A stretch of 64,000 bases of DNA from DAIDKA01 sp035485475 (GTDB taxonomy: Bacteria; Pseudomonadota; Gammaproteobacteria; Steroidobacterales; Steroidobacteraceae): contig DATHOA010000319.1 in NCBI GenBank assembly GCA_035485475.1, positions 15,581 to 79,580 on the forward strand, in the 5' to 3' direction. Made by a program: the position numbers and the translations under genes. Shown here in pieces: positions 55,196-62,914 of this stretch (position 1 is its first letter; every line of letters begins with the position of its first letter). The notes below the pieces were generated by a model. It saw only the letters and a list, made by a program, of their open reading frames with translations. It did no database searches and was not told where the DNA came from.

Positions 55196-56518
55196 ATGCT
55201 CGGCTATTACTTTGAACTGGCCATCCGCAGCCTCAAGGCCAACGTGGTGCTGACGCTGCTCATGATCGCCGCCGTGGGTGTGGGCATCGGTGCCTCGATG
55301 ACCATGCTCACGACGCTGAGGGCCATGTCCGGGGATCCCATTGCGGACAAGTCGGCCCGGCTGTTCGTGCCGCAGATCGATGTGTGGGGTCCGGATTCGC
55401 GCCGCCAGGATCCAAGCGACCAGCTGCCGGACCAGCTCACATACCGCGACGCCACGGCTCTCATGCGCGCCCATCGCGCAGTGCGCCAGACGGCGATGTA
55501 TTCGATGGGAATGGACGTCGATCCGGGGACCGGGCGGCCCTTCCAGGCCTCGGGCAGGGCCACCTATGCGGACTTCTTCACCCTGTTCGAAGTTCCCTTC
55601 CGTGCAGGCGCCCCCTGGAGTGCCAAGGATGACGAGGGTCGCGCCAACGTGGTGGTGCTGGGTGCGAAGCTGGCCGAGCGGGTGTTTCCCGGCTCCAATG
55701 CGCTGGGCAGAACCGTGAATCTGGATGGACGCGAATATCGCGTCGTCGGAGTGCTCCAACCGTGGAATCCGGTACCGAAATTCTACGACACCACCAGCGG
55801 TGGATTCGCCAACACCGAGGATTTCTATGTGCCCTTCACCAACGCCGTCGAGCGGCAGTCCGAGAGCTTCGGCAATCAGAACTGCTCGGCGCTACCGCCG
55901 GCCGGCTGGGACGGTCTGCTCGCGTCGGATTGCATCTGGTTGCAGTTCTGGGTGGAGCTGCCCACTGCGGCCGCGGTCCGCGACTACCGGGCATTCCTTC
56001 ACAACTACGCGGCCGAGCAGCGCAGTAGCGGGCGTTTTCACTGGCCGCCCCGAGTAGAGCTGCACGATGTGAGCGACTGGATGGCGCAGCAGCGCGTGGT
56101 GCCGGAGCAGGTGCGGGTAAATACGCTCATCGGCTTGGGATTTCTGGTGGTGTGCCTGATCAATGCCGTCGGGTTGATGCTCGCCAAGTTTGGCAGTCGC
56201 GCGAGTGAGCTGGGCGTGCGCCGGGCGCTGGGCGGCTCGAGCACCGACATCTTCCTGCAGTGTGTGGTGGAGACCGCCGTGATCGGGCTGGTCGGCGGCA
56301 TCCTCGGCACCGGCCTCACGGCGCTGGGCCTGGCCATTGATCGGGCGCTGCTGGCTCCCGGGGCGAAGAACGTGCAGCTGGACACCCTCACCAGCATCGA
56401 CGGCGGCATGCTGGCCATCATCCTGGCAGTGGCCGTTGCGTCCACTGTCGGTGTCGGTGTGTTTCCCGCCTGGCGTGCCAGCCGCCTGCAACCGGCCTGG
56501 CAGCTCAAGGCGCAGTAA
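55196..56518 (+). CDS. FtsX/MacB-type permease A3 (pair 3)
   Basis: 440 residues from ATG 55196, directly after a GGGGGGG ribosome-binding site. The long upstream open frame overlaps B2 and is not used. A motifs: RLFVPQIDVWGP, FFTLFEVPFRAGAPWS, Cys230/Cys246 (NCSALPPAGW...SDCIWLQFW), GRFHWPP, VRRALGGSSTDIFLQCVVE. It ends RLQPAWQLKAQ; its last base pairs with the start of B3 (TAATG). Confidence 0.9.
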   Translation: MLGYYFELAIRSLKANVVLTLLMIAAVGVGIGASMTMLTTLRAMSGDPIADKSARLFVPQIDVWGPDSRRQDPSDQLPDQLTYRDATALMRAHRAVRQTAMYSMGMDVDPGTGRPFQASGRATYADFFTLFEVPFRAGAPWSAKDDEGRANVVVLGAKLAERVFPGSNALGRTVNLDGREYRVVGVLQPWNPVPKFYDTTSGGFANTEDFYVPFTNAVERQSESFGNQNCSALPPAGWDGLLASDCIWLQFWVELPTAAAVRDYRAFLHNYAAEQRSSGRFHWPPRVELHDVSDWMAQQRVVPEQVRVNTLIGLGFLVVCLINAVGLMLAKFGSRASELGVRRALGGSSTDIFLQCVVETAVIGLVGGILGTGLTALGLAIDRALLAPGAKNVQLDTLTSIDGGMLAIILAVAVASTVGVGVFPAWRASRLQPAWQLKAQ

Positions 56519-56660
56519 TGGCAGCAGCATTCATGGAGATTCTGCCCATTCTGAAGGCGCTCCGGCGCAACAAGGTCGGCGCCATGCTCATCGGCCTGCA
56601 GATCGCCTTCACGCTGGCCATCGTGTGCAATTGCCTGTCCATGATTCAGCAGTACCGCGA
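56471..56660 (+). repeat. 190-bp direct repeat, copy 1 (A3/B3 junction)
   Basis: By hand alignment this stretch and 59047-59236 differ at 18 of 190 positions with no gaps. It spans the last codons of the A gene, the TAATG junction and the first 48 codons of the B gene. The flanking sequence is much less similar. Confidence 0.85.
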
Positions 56661-57744
56661 TGACGCGGGCCGCCCCAGCGGGATCGACGAGGCAGACATT
56701 TTCACTTTCAGCAACCAGTGGGTGGGCAAGCCGCCGGATCTGCCGGCACGCACCAACGCGGATCTGGCCCTCATCCGCTCGGTGCCGGGCGTCGTGGACG
56801 CCCAGGTCACCAACAGTTTCCCCTTGCGCGGTGGTGGCATGGGCTGGGGTCTGTCTGTGAAGCCCGAGCAGCGGATCCCAACTTCGCCGACGACGATCTA
56901 CTTCGTAGATGATCATGGGCTTGCCACCTATGGCCTGAAGCTCGCCGCCGGGCGCTGGTTCACGGCCAGCGAGATCGGCGAGCACGGCATGCACGACATG
57001 ACCTTTCCCGCCAGCGTGATCGTCTCGGACTACCTGGCACGCAAGCTGTACCCGTCCCGCAACGCGCTGGGGCAGGTGGTCTACTGGGCCCCTACCGCCG
57101 CGTCGCGCATCGTGGGCATCGTCGAGCGGGCGCAGACCCCGTGGGCTGCATACGGGCATACCGAGGACGAGCAGTCCACGTTCATGCCATATCACTTCGT
57201 CAACAGCGGCGTGTACTACGTGGTGCGTGCCCGGCCGGGTCAGCTCAATGCAGTCATGACGGCCGTGCAGACGCGGCTGTATGCCCTGTCACGTCAGCGG
57301 GTGATCGATCAGGTGCAAAGCTTCGCCGAGACCCGCAACCTGGCCTACTTCAGGCCGCGCTCCACGGCCGTGCTGCTGGGCGGGCTGTGCCTGCTGCTGC
57401 TGGCCATCACCCTGTTCGGCACCATCGGGCTCACGATGTACTGGGTCGGGCAGCGTCGGCGGCAGATAGGCATGCGGCGGGCGCTGGGTGCGCGGCGGCT
57501 CGACGTCCTGCGTTACTTCCACACGGAAAACCTGCTCATCGCCGGCTCGGGTGCGCTGCTTGGCATCGCGCTGGGACTGGGGGCGAACCTGTGGTTGGTT
57601 TCCCACTTGGAGTTGCCGCGGATGAGTATCGCTTTTGTACTTGCCGCAGCTGCCGTCGTCCTGGCCGTCAGTCAAGTGGCCGTGTTCTGGCCGGCATTGC
57701 GTGCAGCCTCGGTGTCCCCGGCGGCAGCCATCAGTGCGTTGTAG
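56518..57744 (+). CDS. FtsX/MacB-type permease B3 (pair 3)
   Basis: 408 residues. ATG 56518 overlaps the A3 stop (TAATG) and adds MAAAF before the usual MEILPIL; the ATG at 56533 would give the standard B start. AAGG in the A3 end supports 56518. B motifs: RPSGIDEADIFTFSNQWVG, YGLKLAAGRWFTASEIGEHG, VGIVERAQTPWAAYG, IGMRRALGARRLDVLRYFHTENLLIAG. Its first 140 bases are about 90% identical in DNA to the start of B4. Confidence 0.9.
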   Translation: MAAAFMEILPILKALRRNKVGAMLIGLQIAFTLAIVCNCLSMIQQYRDDAGRPSGIDEADIFTFSNQWVGKPPDLPARTNADLALIRSVPGVVDAQVTNSFPLRGGGMGWGLSVKPEQRIPTSPTTIYFVDDHGLATYGLKLAAGRWFTASEIGEHGMHDMTFPASVIVSDYLARKLYPSRNALGQVVYWAPTAASRIVGIVERAQTPWAAYGHTEDEQSTFMPYHFVNSGVYYVVRARPGQLNAVMTAVQTRLYALSRQRVIDQVQSFAETRNLAYFRPRSTAVLLGGLCLLLLAITLFGTIGLTMYWVGQRRRQIGMRRALGARRLDVLRYFHTENLLIAGSGALLGIALGLGANLWLVSHLELPRMSIAFVLAAAAVVLAVSQVAVFWPALRAASVSPAAAISAL

Positions 57745-57750
57745 GCACAC

Positions 57751-59094
57751 ATGATGCTGAGCTACTACCTCGAACTCGCGATCCGCAGCCTCCGGCGCAA
57801 TGTGGCGCTCACGGCGTTGATGGTGACGGTCGTAGGCTTCGGTATCGGTGCCTCCATGACCGTGCTCACGACTTTGCGGGCCATGGCGGTTGATCCCATT
57901 CCGAATAAGTCCGCGCAGCTGTTCGTACCGCAGATAGATGCATGGGGACCGCCGACGCGACCCGGGGGTGGGGCGGATGGCAGCGGCCAGCTGTTCGATC
58001 AGCTCACTTACCGCGATGCCACGGGGCTCATGCAGGCTCGCAAGGCTGCCCGGCAGACTGCAATGTATGCCGTTTCGCTGGACACGGTTTCCTTGGAGGG
58101 CGTGCCGCTCCCGGTCGACGGTCGTGCGGCATATGCCGACTTTTTCCAGATGTTCGAGGTGCCGTTCCGTTACGGCGGTCCCTGGAGCGCGGCCGATGAC
58201 AAGGGACGCGCCAATGTTGTGGTCTTAAGCGCCAGGCTTGCCGCCCGTTTGTTTCCCCACGTCAATCCCGTCGGCAGGACCATCAGCCTGAGCGGTCAGG
58301 AGTATCGGATCGTCGGCGTCATGGATGTCTGGAATCCGGTGCCGCGTTTCTATGATCTGACCCAGGGACCCAACAGCGGCCTGGCCGATGCCGATAGTCT
58401 GTTCGTGCCCTTTTCCACCGCGATCGAGCGCGAGATGCCGGACAACGGCAGTATCCGCTGCAACGCGCGGGTGGCTCCGGGCTTTGCGGGGCAACTGGCC
58501 TCGGAATGTGTTTGGATCCAGTTCTGGGCGCAGCTGCCTACGCAGGCGGCGGCGCGCGACTACAAGACGTTCCTGTACAACTACGCCGCTGAGCAGCGCC
58601 GGCTGGGGCGCTTTCACTGGAAGCCGTGGGTGGAATTGCGCGACGTGCACCAGTGGATGGCTTTGGAGATCTCGGTGCCGGAAACGCTGCGCGTGAGCAG
58701 CGTGGTGGCATTCGGATTCCTGGCCGTGTGTCTCATCAATGCCGCCGGCCTGATGCTGGCCAGGTTCTCGGGACGTGCGGGGGAGCTGGGCGTGCGCCGC
58801 GCCCTGGGCGCGTCCCGCTGGGACATCGGTTGGCAATGTGTGGTGGAAACCGCGGTCGTCGGTTTGCCCGCGGGCGTGGTGGGGCTGGCACTGACGTTCG
58901 CGGGACTTGCCAGTCAAAGGGCACTGCACATGGTCGCAGGCAGTGCCGCAGCGGTGGCGCGGGTCACCTCCCTGGGTGATGGCATGATCGCCATCACACT
59001 GGTGCTGGCCGTGTGCGCCACGGTGTGTTCGGCCCTGTACCCGATCTGGCGTGCCAGCCGGCTGCTGCCGGCCTGGCAGCTGAAGGCGCAGTAA
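57751..59094 (+). CDS. FtsX/MacB-type permease A4 (pair 4)
   Basis: 447 residues, the longest A protein, owing to a Gly-rich insert (RPGGGADGSGQ) after QIDAWGP. Two ATGs in tandem at 57751 and 57754. A motifs: FFQMFEVPFRYGGPWS, Cys237/Cys253 (RCNARVAPGF...SECVWIQFW), GRFHWKP, VRRALGASRWDIGWQCVVE. It ends RLLPAWQLKAQ, then TAATG into B4. It starts 6 bases after B3. Confidence 0.9.
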   Translation: MMLSYYLELAIRSLRRNVALTALMVTVVGFGIGASMTVLTTLRAMAVDPIPNKSAQLFVPQIDAWGPPTRPGGGADGSGQLFDQLTYRDATGLMQARKAARQTAMYAVSLDTVSLEGVPLPVDGRAAYADFFQMFEVPFRYGGPWSAADDKGRANVVVLSARLAARLFPHVNPVGRTISLSGQEYRIVGVMDVWNPVPRFYDLTQGPNSGLADADSLFVPFSTAIEREMPDNGSIRCNARVAPGFAGQLASECVWIQFWAQLPTQAAARDYKTFLYNYAAEQRRLGRFHWKPWVELRDVHQWMALEISVPETLRVSSVVAFGFLAVCLINAAGLMLARFSGRAGELGVRRALGASRWDIGWQCVVETAVVGLPAGVVGLALTFAGLASQRALHMVAGSAAAVARVTSLGDGMIAITLVLAVCATVCSALYPIWRASRLLPAWQLKAQ

Positions 59095-59236
59095 TGGCAG
59101 CAGCATTCATGGAGGTTCTGCCCATTCTGAAGGCTCTGCGGCGCAATAAGGTTGGCGCCATGCTGATCGGCCTGCAGATCGCCCTGACGCTCGCGATCGT
59201 CTGCAACTGCCTGTCCATCATTCAGCAATACCGCGA
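59047..59236 (+). repeat. 190-bp direct repeat, copy 2 (A4/B4 junction)
   Basis: The partner of 56471-56660, offset 2576 bases. The identity includes wobble positions, which points to recent duplication or gene conversion rather than protein-level constraint alone. Confidence 0.85.
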
Positions 59237-60326
59237 CCAGATGGCAAGTCCCAGCGGCCTCGACGAGGCAAACATCTTTACGGTGAGCAATACCTGGGTG
59301 GGACACGCTGATGATCCGAAGGTACGCATCGCAGCGGATCTCGCGGCGCTGCGCTCCATGCCAGGGGTAGCGGACGCGGAGGAATCCAACGGCCTGCCAC
59401 TGGGCGGTTCCGGTTGGGGAACGGGCATCAATCTGAAGCCGGATCAGCAGCACCCCAGTGCATCGACAACCGAATACTTCGTCGATGAGCACGCGCTTGC
59501 CGTGTATGGCATCAAGTTGACTGCGGGGCGCTGGTTCAGCGCGGATGAGATCAGGGATTTCCATTTGGGTGAGGATTTGTCCGCAGCCAGCATCGTGATG
59601 ACGCGCAGACTGGCCCGGGCGCTGTTCCCTTCCGGCGACGCTCTCGGGCAGGTGATTTACTTGAGTGCGCCCACGCCGCTGCGCGTTGTCGGCATCGTCG
59701 AGCGGGCGCAGTCACCCTGGGCCGGCATCAGCCATGATGCGTCAGCGGTTGAGAACTCCGTGTTCCTGCCCGAGCGATACCTCAACAATTACGTCACTTA
59801 CGTGGTTCGTGCGCATCCCGGTGCGCTGGCAACGGCCATGGGGGCAGTACGCGACCGGCTCTACGCGGTGACGCGCCAGCGGATTATTCTGAGCGTGTCG
59901 CCCTTCCGGGAAATGCGCCAGCGCACCTACCAGACCGAACAGTCCCTGAGCGTCTTGCTGGGTGTGCTGTGCGCGCTGCTGCTGATCGTCACGGCCTGCG
60001 GCATTGTCGGGCTGGTGCTGTACTGGGTGTCGCAGCGGCGCCGGCAGATCGGCATGCGCCGCGCCCTGGGCGCACGGCGCATGGATATTCTGCGGTATTT
60101 CCAGCTCGAGAACCTCTTGATCGCCGGTACCGGCGCCGTCCTGGGCATCGCAGTCGGGCTGGCCGGGAACACCTGGCTCGCTGCGACGCTGGTGCTGACC
60201 CGCATGAGTGCCGGTTACATCTGCGTCGGGGCGCTCATCGTGCTCGCGCTCAGCCAGGCCGCAGTGCTGTGGCCGGCGCTGCGCGCTGCAGCCATTCCGC
60301 CGGCCGCGGCCATCCGCGATCTATAA
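59094..60326 (+). CDS. FtsX/MacB-type permease B4 (pair 4)
   Basis: 410 residues. ATG 59094 overlaps the A4 stop (TAATG) with the same MAAAF extension as B3; ATG 59109 is the standard B start. B motifs: SPSGLDEANIFTVSNTWVG, YGIKLTAGRWFSADEI, VVGIVERAQSPWAGI, IGMRRALGARRMDILRYFQLENLLIAG. It ends IPPAAAIRDL. The upstream extension of the frame lies within A4. Confidence 0.9.
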   Translation: MAAAFMEVLPILKALRRNKVGAMLIGLQIALTLAIVCNCLSIIQQYRDQMASPSGLDEANIFTVSNTWVGHADDPKVRIAADLAALRSMPGVADAEESNGLPLGGSGWGTGINLKPDQQHPSASTTEYFVDEHALAVYGIKLTAGRWFSADEIRDFHLGEDLSAASIVMTRRLARALFPSGDALGQVIYLSAPTPLRVVGIVERAQSPWAGISHDASAVENSVFLPERYLNNYVTYVVRAHPGALATAMGAVRDRLYAVTRQRIILSVSPFREMRQRTYQTEQSLSVLLGVLCALLLIVTACGIVGLVLYWVSQRRRQIGMRRALGARRMDILRYFQLENLLIAGTGAVLGIAVGLAGNTWLAATLVLTRMSAGYICVGALIVLALSQAAVLWPALRAAAIPPAAAIRDL

Positions 60327-60347
60327 GTTCGGACGCACTGCACAACG

Positions 60348-61667
60348 ATGTTTGCCTATTACCTCGAACTCGCAGTCCGTAGCCTCCGGCGCAATATCGT
60401 GCTCACGGCACTCATGATCGCTGCGGTCGGTGTCGGCATCGGCGCATCGATGACCATGCTTACGACCCTGGTGGCCTTGTCCACCAATCCCATTCCGGAT
60501 AAGTCCTCGCAATTGTTCGTGCCGCAGATCGATGGATCGGGATATGCAACCCTGCACCACGACTTGCGGTCACTGCCGCGCACGCTTGCCTATCGCGACG
60601 CCATGGCATTTGTAAAAGTGCATCCGGGCACGCGTCAGGCCGCCATGTACCGGTTGGCGCTGAACGTGAAACCTCCCGAGGGGGATCGCTTCCCGGCAGG
60701 CGGAAGAGCGACGGACAGTGATTTCTTCGCGATGTTCGAAGTACCGTTCCACGCCGGTGCCCCCTGGGGGCACAACGAGGACGTCCATCGGGACAACGTG
60801 GTGGTGCTGAGCGACCGGCTCTCGGGCCGCCTTTTCCCCGGCGCAGATGCGGTAGGCAAGACCATTAATCTGGGCAAGCGGGACTATCGCATCATCGGGG
60901 TGCTGCACCCCTGGATTCCGACACCACGTTTCTACGATGCGAACGCCGGCGCGTACAGTCAGGATGAGGATTTCTTCGTACCGTTCTCAACGGCGATCGA
61001 GCGGCAGATTGAATCCAATGACTACGAGTGCAATGAGACCGAGCGTCCCGGCGACTGGGCAGGGATTCTCAGTTCGGAGTGTCCGTGGGTTCAATTCTGG
61101 GCGGAGCTGCCCGAGGCCGGCCAGGTTCGGGGATTCCGCAGCTTCATGCAGAACTACGCGGCGGAACAGCAGCGGCAGGGTCGATTCCGGTGGTTGCCCA
61201 TGGTCGCACTGCGCGACGTGTCGGAATGGCTGGCCAACCTGCGGGTCGTACCCAATGATGTACGCGTCAATTCGATGATTGCCATTGGTTTTCTGATCGT
61301 GTGCCTGATCAATGCCGTCGGACTGATGCTGGCCAAGTTCACCAGCCGGGCGGTGGAGCTGAGCGTGCGCCGCGCCCTGGGCGCGTCCCGGGCCAATCTC
61401 TTTCTTCAGTGCGTGACGGAGGCATTGCTCGTCGGACTGCTCGGCGGAGTGCTGGGGCTCGGTTTGACCACAGCGGGGCTTTTCGCGCTGCGCGGGCTGC
61501 AGGGTGTTACGAGTCAGGATAGCGTGGCTGGAAAACTGGTTTCTTTGAATGGGGAAATGGTACTGATCACACTCGCGGTGGCGATCGTCGCGACAATCTG
61601 CTCGGGCCTTTATCCCGCCTGGCGCGCGAGCCGCGTCCAGCCCGGCTGGCAGCTCAAGGCGCAGTAG
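60348..61667 (+). CDS. FtsX/MacB-type permease A5 (pair 5)
   Basis: 439 residues. A motifs: QLFVPQIDGSGY (the WGP of other members is lost), FFAMFEVPFHAGAPWG, Cys228/Cys245 (ECNETERPGDW...SECPWVQFW, one residue more between the cysteines than in A1-A4), GRFRWLP in place of GRFHWPP, VRRALGASRANLFLQCVTE. It ends RVQPGWQLKAQ. It starts 21 bases after B4. Confidence 0.9.
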   Translation: MFAYYLELAVRSLRRNIVLTALMIAAVGVGIGASMTMLTTLVALSTNPIPDKSSQLFVPQIDGSGYATLHHDLRSLPRTLAYRDAMAFVKVHPGTRQAAMYRLALNVKPPEGDRFPAGGRATDSDFFAMFEVPFHAGAPWGHNEDVHRDNVVVLSDRLSGRLFPGADAVGKTINLGKRDYRIIGVLHPWIPTPRFYDANAGAYSQDEDFFVPFSTAIERQIESNDYECNETERPGDWAGILSSECPWVQFWAELPEAGQVRGFRSFMQNYAAEQQRQGRFRWLPMVALRDVSEWLANLRVVPNDVRVNSMIAIGFLIVCLINAVGLMLAKFTSRAVELSVRRALGASRANLFLQCVTEALLVGLLGGVLGLGLTTAGLFALRGLQGVTSQDSVAGKLVSLNGEMVLITLAVAIVATICSGLYPAWRASRVQPGWQLKAQ

Positions 61668-61691
61668 ACCTCACCCGGATATCAAATCGAA

Positions 61692-62912
61692 ATGGAGATA
61701 CTGCCCATTCTGCGTACTCTGCGCCGCAACAAGGTCGGCGCCGCACTGATCGCACTGCAGATTGCAGTGACCCTGGCGATCATCAGCAACTGTCTGTCCA
61801 TCATCCTGCAGCGCGTGCAGTGGATGCACCGCCCCAGTGGCATTGACGAGGCCAACATCTTTGCGTTGTACAATACCTGGGCGGAAGATCCACCGGATCT
61901 GAAAGCACGAATCGAAGCGGACCTGGCGGCGCTGCGCGCGCTCCCGGGCGTCATCGATGCCGAGGCCATGAACAATACTCCCCTGGCCCTGGCCGGTGCG
62001 GAGTGGCATTGGCCGCTGGCGAAGCATGCCGACCATGAGTTCACCGCCTGGTCGGCGATTTACACCGTCGATGATCATGGGCTTGCCACCTATGGATTGA
62101 ACCTCATCGCCGGACGCTGGTTTACCGCGAGCGAGGTCGGTGAGATCCGCAACAACGAGGTGAAATTCCCACCCTCGGTCGTGATCACGAAAAGTATCGC
62201 AAAGGCCTTGTTTCCCGAAGGTAATGCGCTCGGGCAGACGCTCTATTTCCAGCATACCGGATCGACCCGCGTGGTCGGCATCGTGGAGAAGATGCAGCGT
62301 CCCTCGGATGGTCCAAGTTCTGGAAATCCCTGGGCAGAGTACTCGGTCCTCATACCGTTCCAGCTGGTGAACAACGGCCTGATGTACGTGGTGCGCACCA
62401 GCCCCGGCCAACAGGCCGCGGTGATGCGCGCCACGCCGGCGACACTGATGGAGCTGTCACGCGAGCGAATCATCCAGAGCCTGCTGTCCTTCGCCGAGAT
62501 TCGCCACCAGGCACACCGCAGCAATCGTGCCACCATCATCATGCTCGGCACACTGAGCGCACTGCTGCTTGCGATTACGGCGTTCGGCGTCGTCGGGTTG
62601 ACCATGTACTGGGTGGGACAGCGGCGGCGCCACATCGGTATGCGGCGGGCGCTGGGTGCTCGCAGGGTCGATATCCTGCGCTACTATCAAACCGAGAATC
62701 TGCTGATTGCCACAACCGGGTGCGTGATGGGAGTGGTGCTCGGACTCTCCGGCAACACCTGGCTGGCGGCGAAGCTGGAGATCCAGCGCATGAGTCTGAG
62801 CTACGCCTGCATTGGTGCGCTGATCGTGTTGGCGCTGTGCCAGTTGGCCGTGCTGTGGCCAGCGCTGCGCGCGGCATCGGTTCCCCCGGCCATTGCGACC
62901 CGCGGTTTGTGA
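61692..62912 (+). CDS. FtsX/MacB-type permease B5 (pair 5)
   Basis: 406 residues from ATG 61692 (MEILPILRTLRRNKVGAALIALQIAVTLAI). B motifs: RPSGIDEANIFALYNTW, YGLNLIAGRWFTASEVGE, IGMRRALGARRVDILRYYQTENLLIA. It is the most divergent B protein: the otherwise near-invariant VERAQTPW reads VEKMQRPS, and the domain holds GAEWHWPLAK where others have a Gly-rich GxGWG loop. Its stop is 2 bases before the PotF-like start. Confidence 0.9.
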   Translation: MEILPILRTLRRNKVGAALIALQIAVTLAIISNCLSIILQRVQWMHRPSGIDEANIFALYNTWAEDPPDLKARIEADLAALRALPGVIDAEAMNNTPLALAGAEWHWPLAKHADHEFTAWSAIYTVDDHGLATYGLNLIAGRWFTASEVGEIRNNEVKFPPSVVITKSIAKALFPEGNALGQTLYFQHTGSTRVVGIVEKMQRPSDGPSSGNPWAEYSVLIPFQLVNNGLMYVVRTSPGQQAAVMRATPATLMELSRERIIQSLLSFAEIRHQAHRSNRATIIMLGTLSALLLAITAFGVVGLTMYWVGQRRRHIGMRRALGARRVDILRYYQTENLLIATTGCVMGVVLGLSGNTWLAAKLEIQRMSLSYACIGALIVLALCQLAVLWPALRAASVPPAIATRGL

Positions 62913-62914
62913 AC

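Larger units (their letters stand above)
50080..62912 (+). repeat. Tandem array of five A/B permease gene pairs
   Basis: Ten FtsX-type permease genes alternate strictly A-B-A-B over 12.8 kb with gaps of 1-base overlap to 24 bases. A proteins (434-447 residues) end in [RL]QPxWxLKA[QE] and carry a periplasmic Cys pair. B proteins (406-410 residues) start MExxPxL and carry VERAQTPW. The repeat unit (one pair) is about 2.55-2.6 kb. Divergence within A and within B is large at the protein level, except for the A3-B3/A4-B4 junctions, so most duplications are old. Confidence 0.88.

Noticed and set aside
50080..62912. Possibility that the alternating permeases are broken halves of larger genes
   Set aside because: Every gene has its own start and stop, a first transmembrane helix, a full periplasmic domain and three C-terminal helices. 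They are complete FtsX/MacB-type permeases, not fragments.
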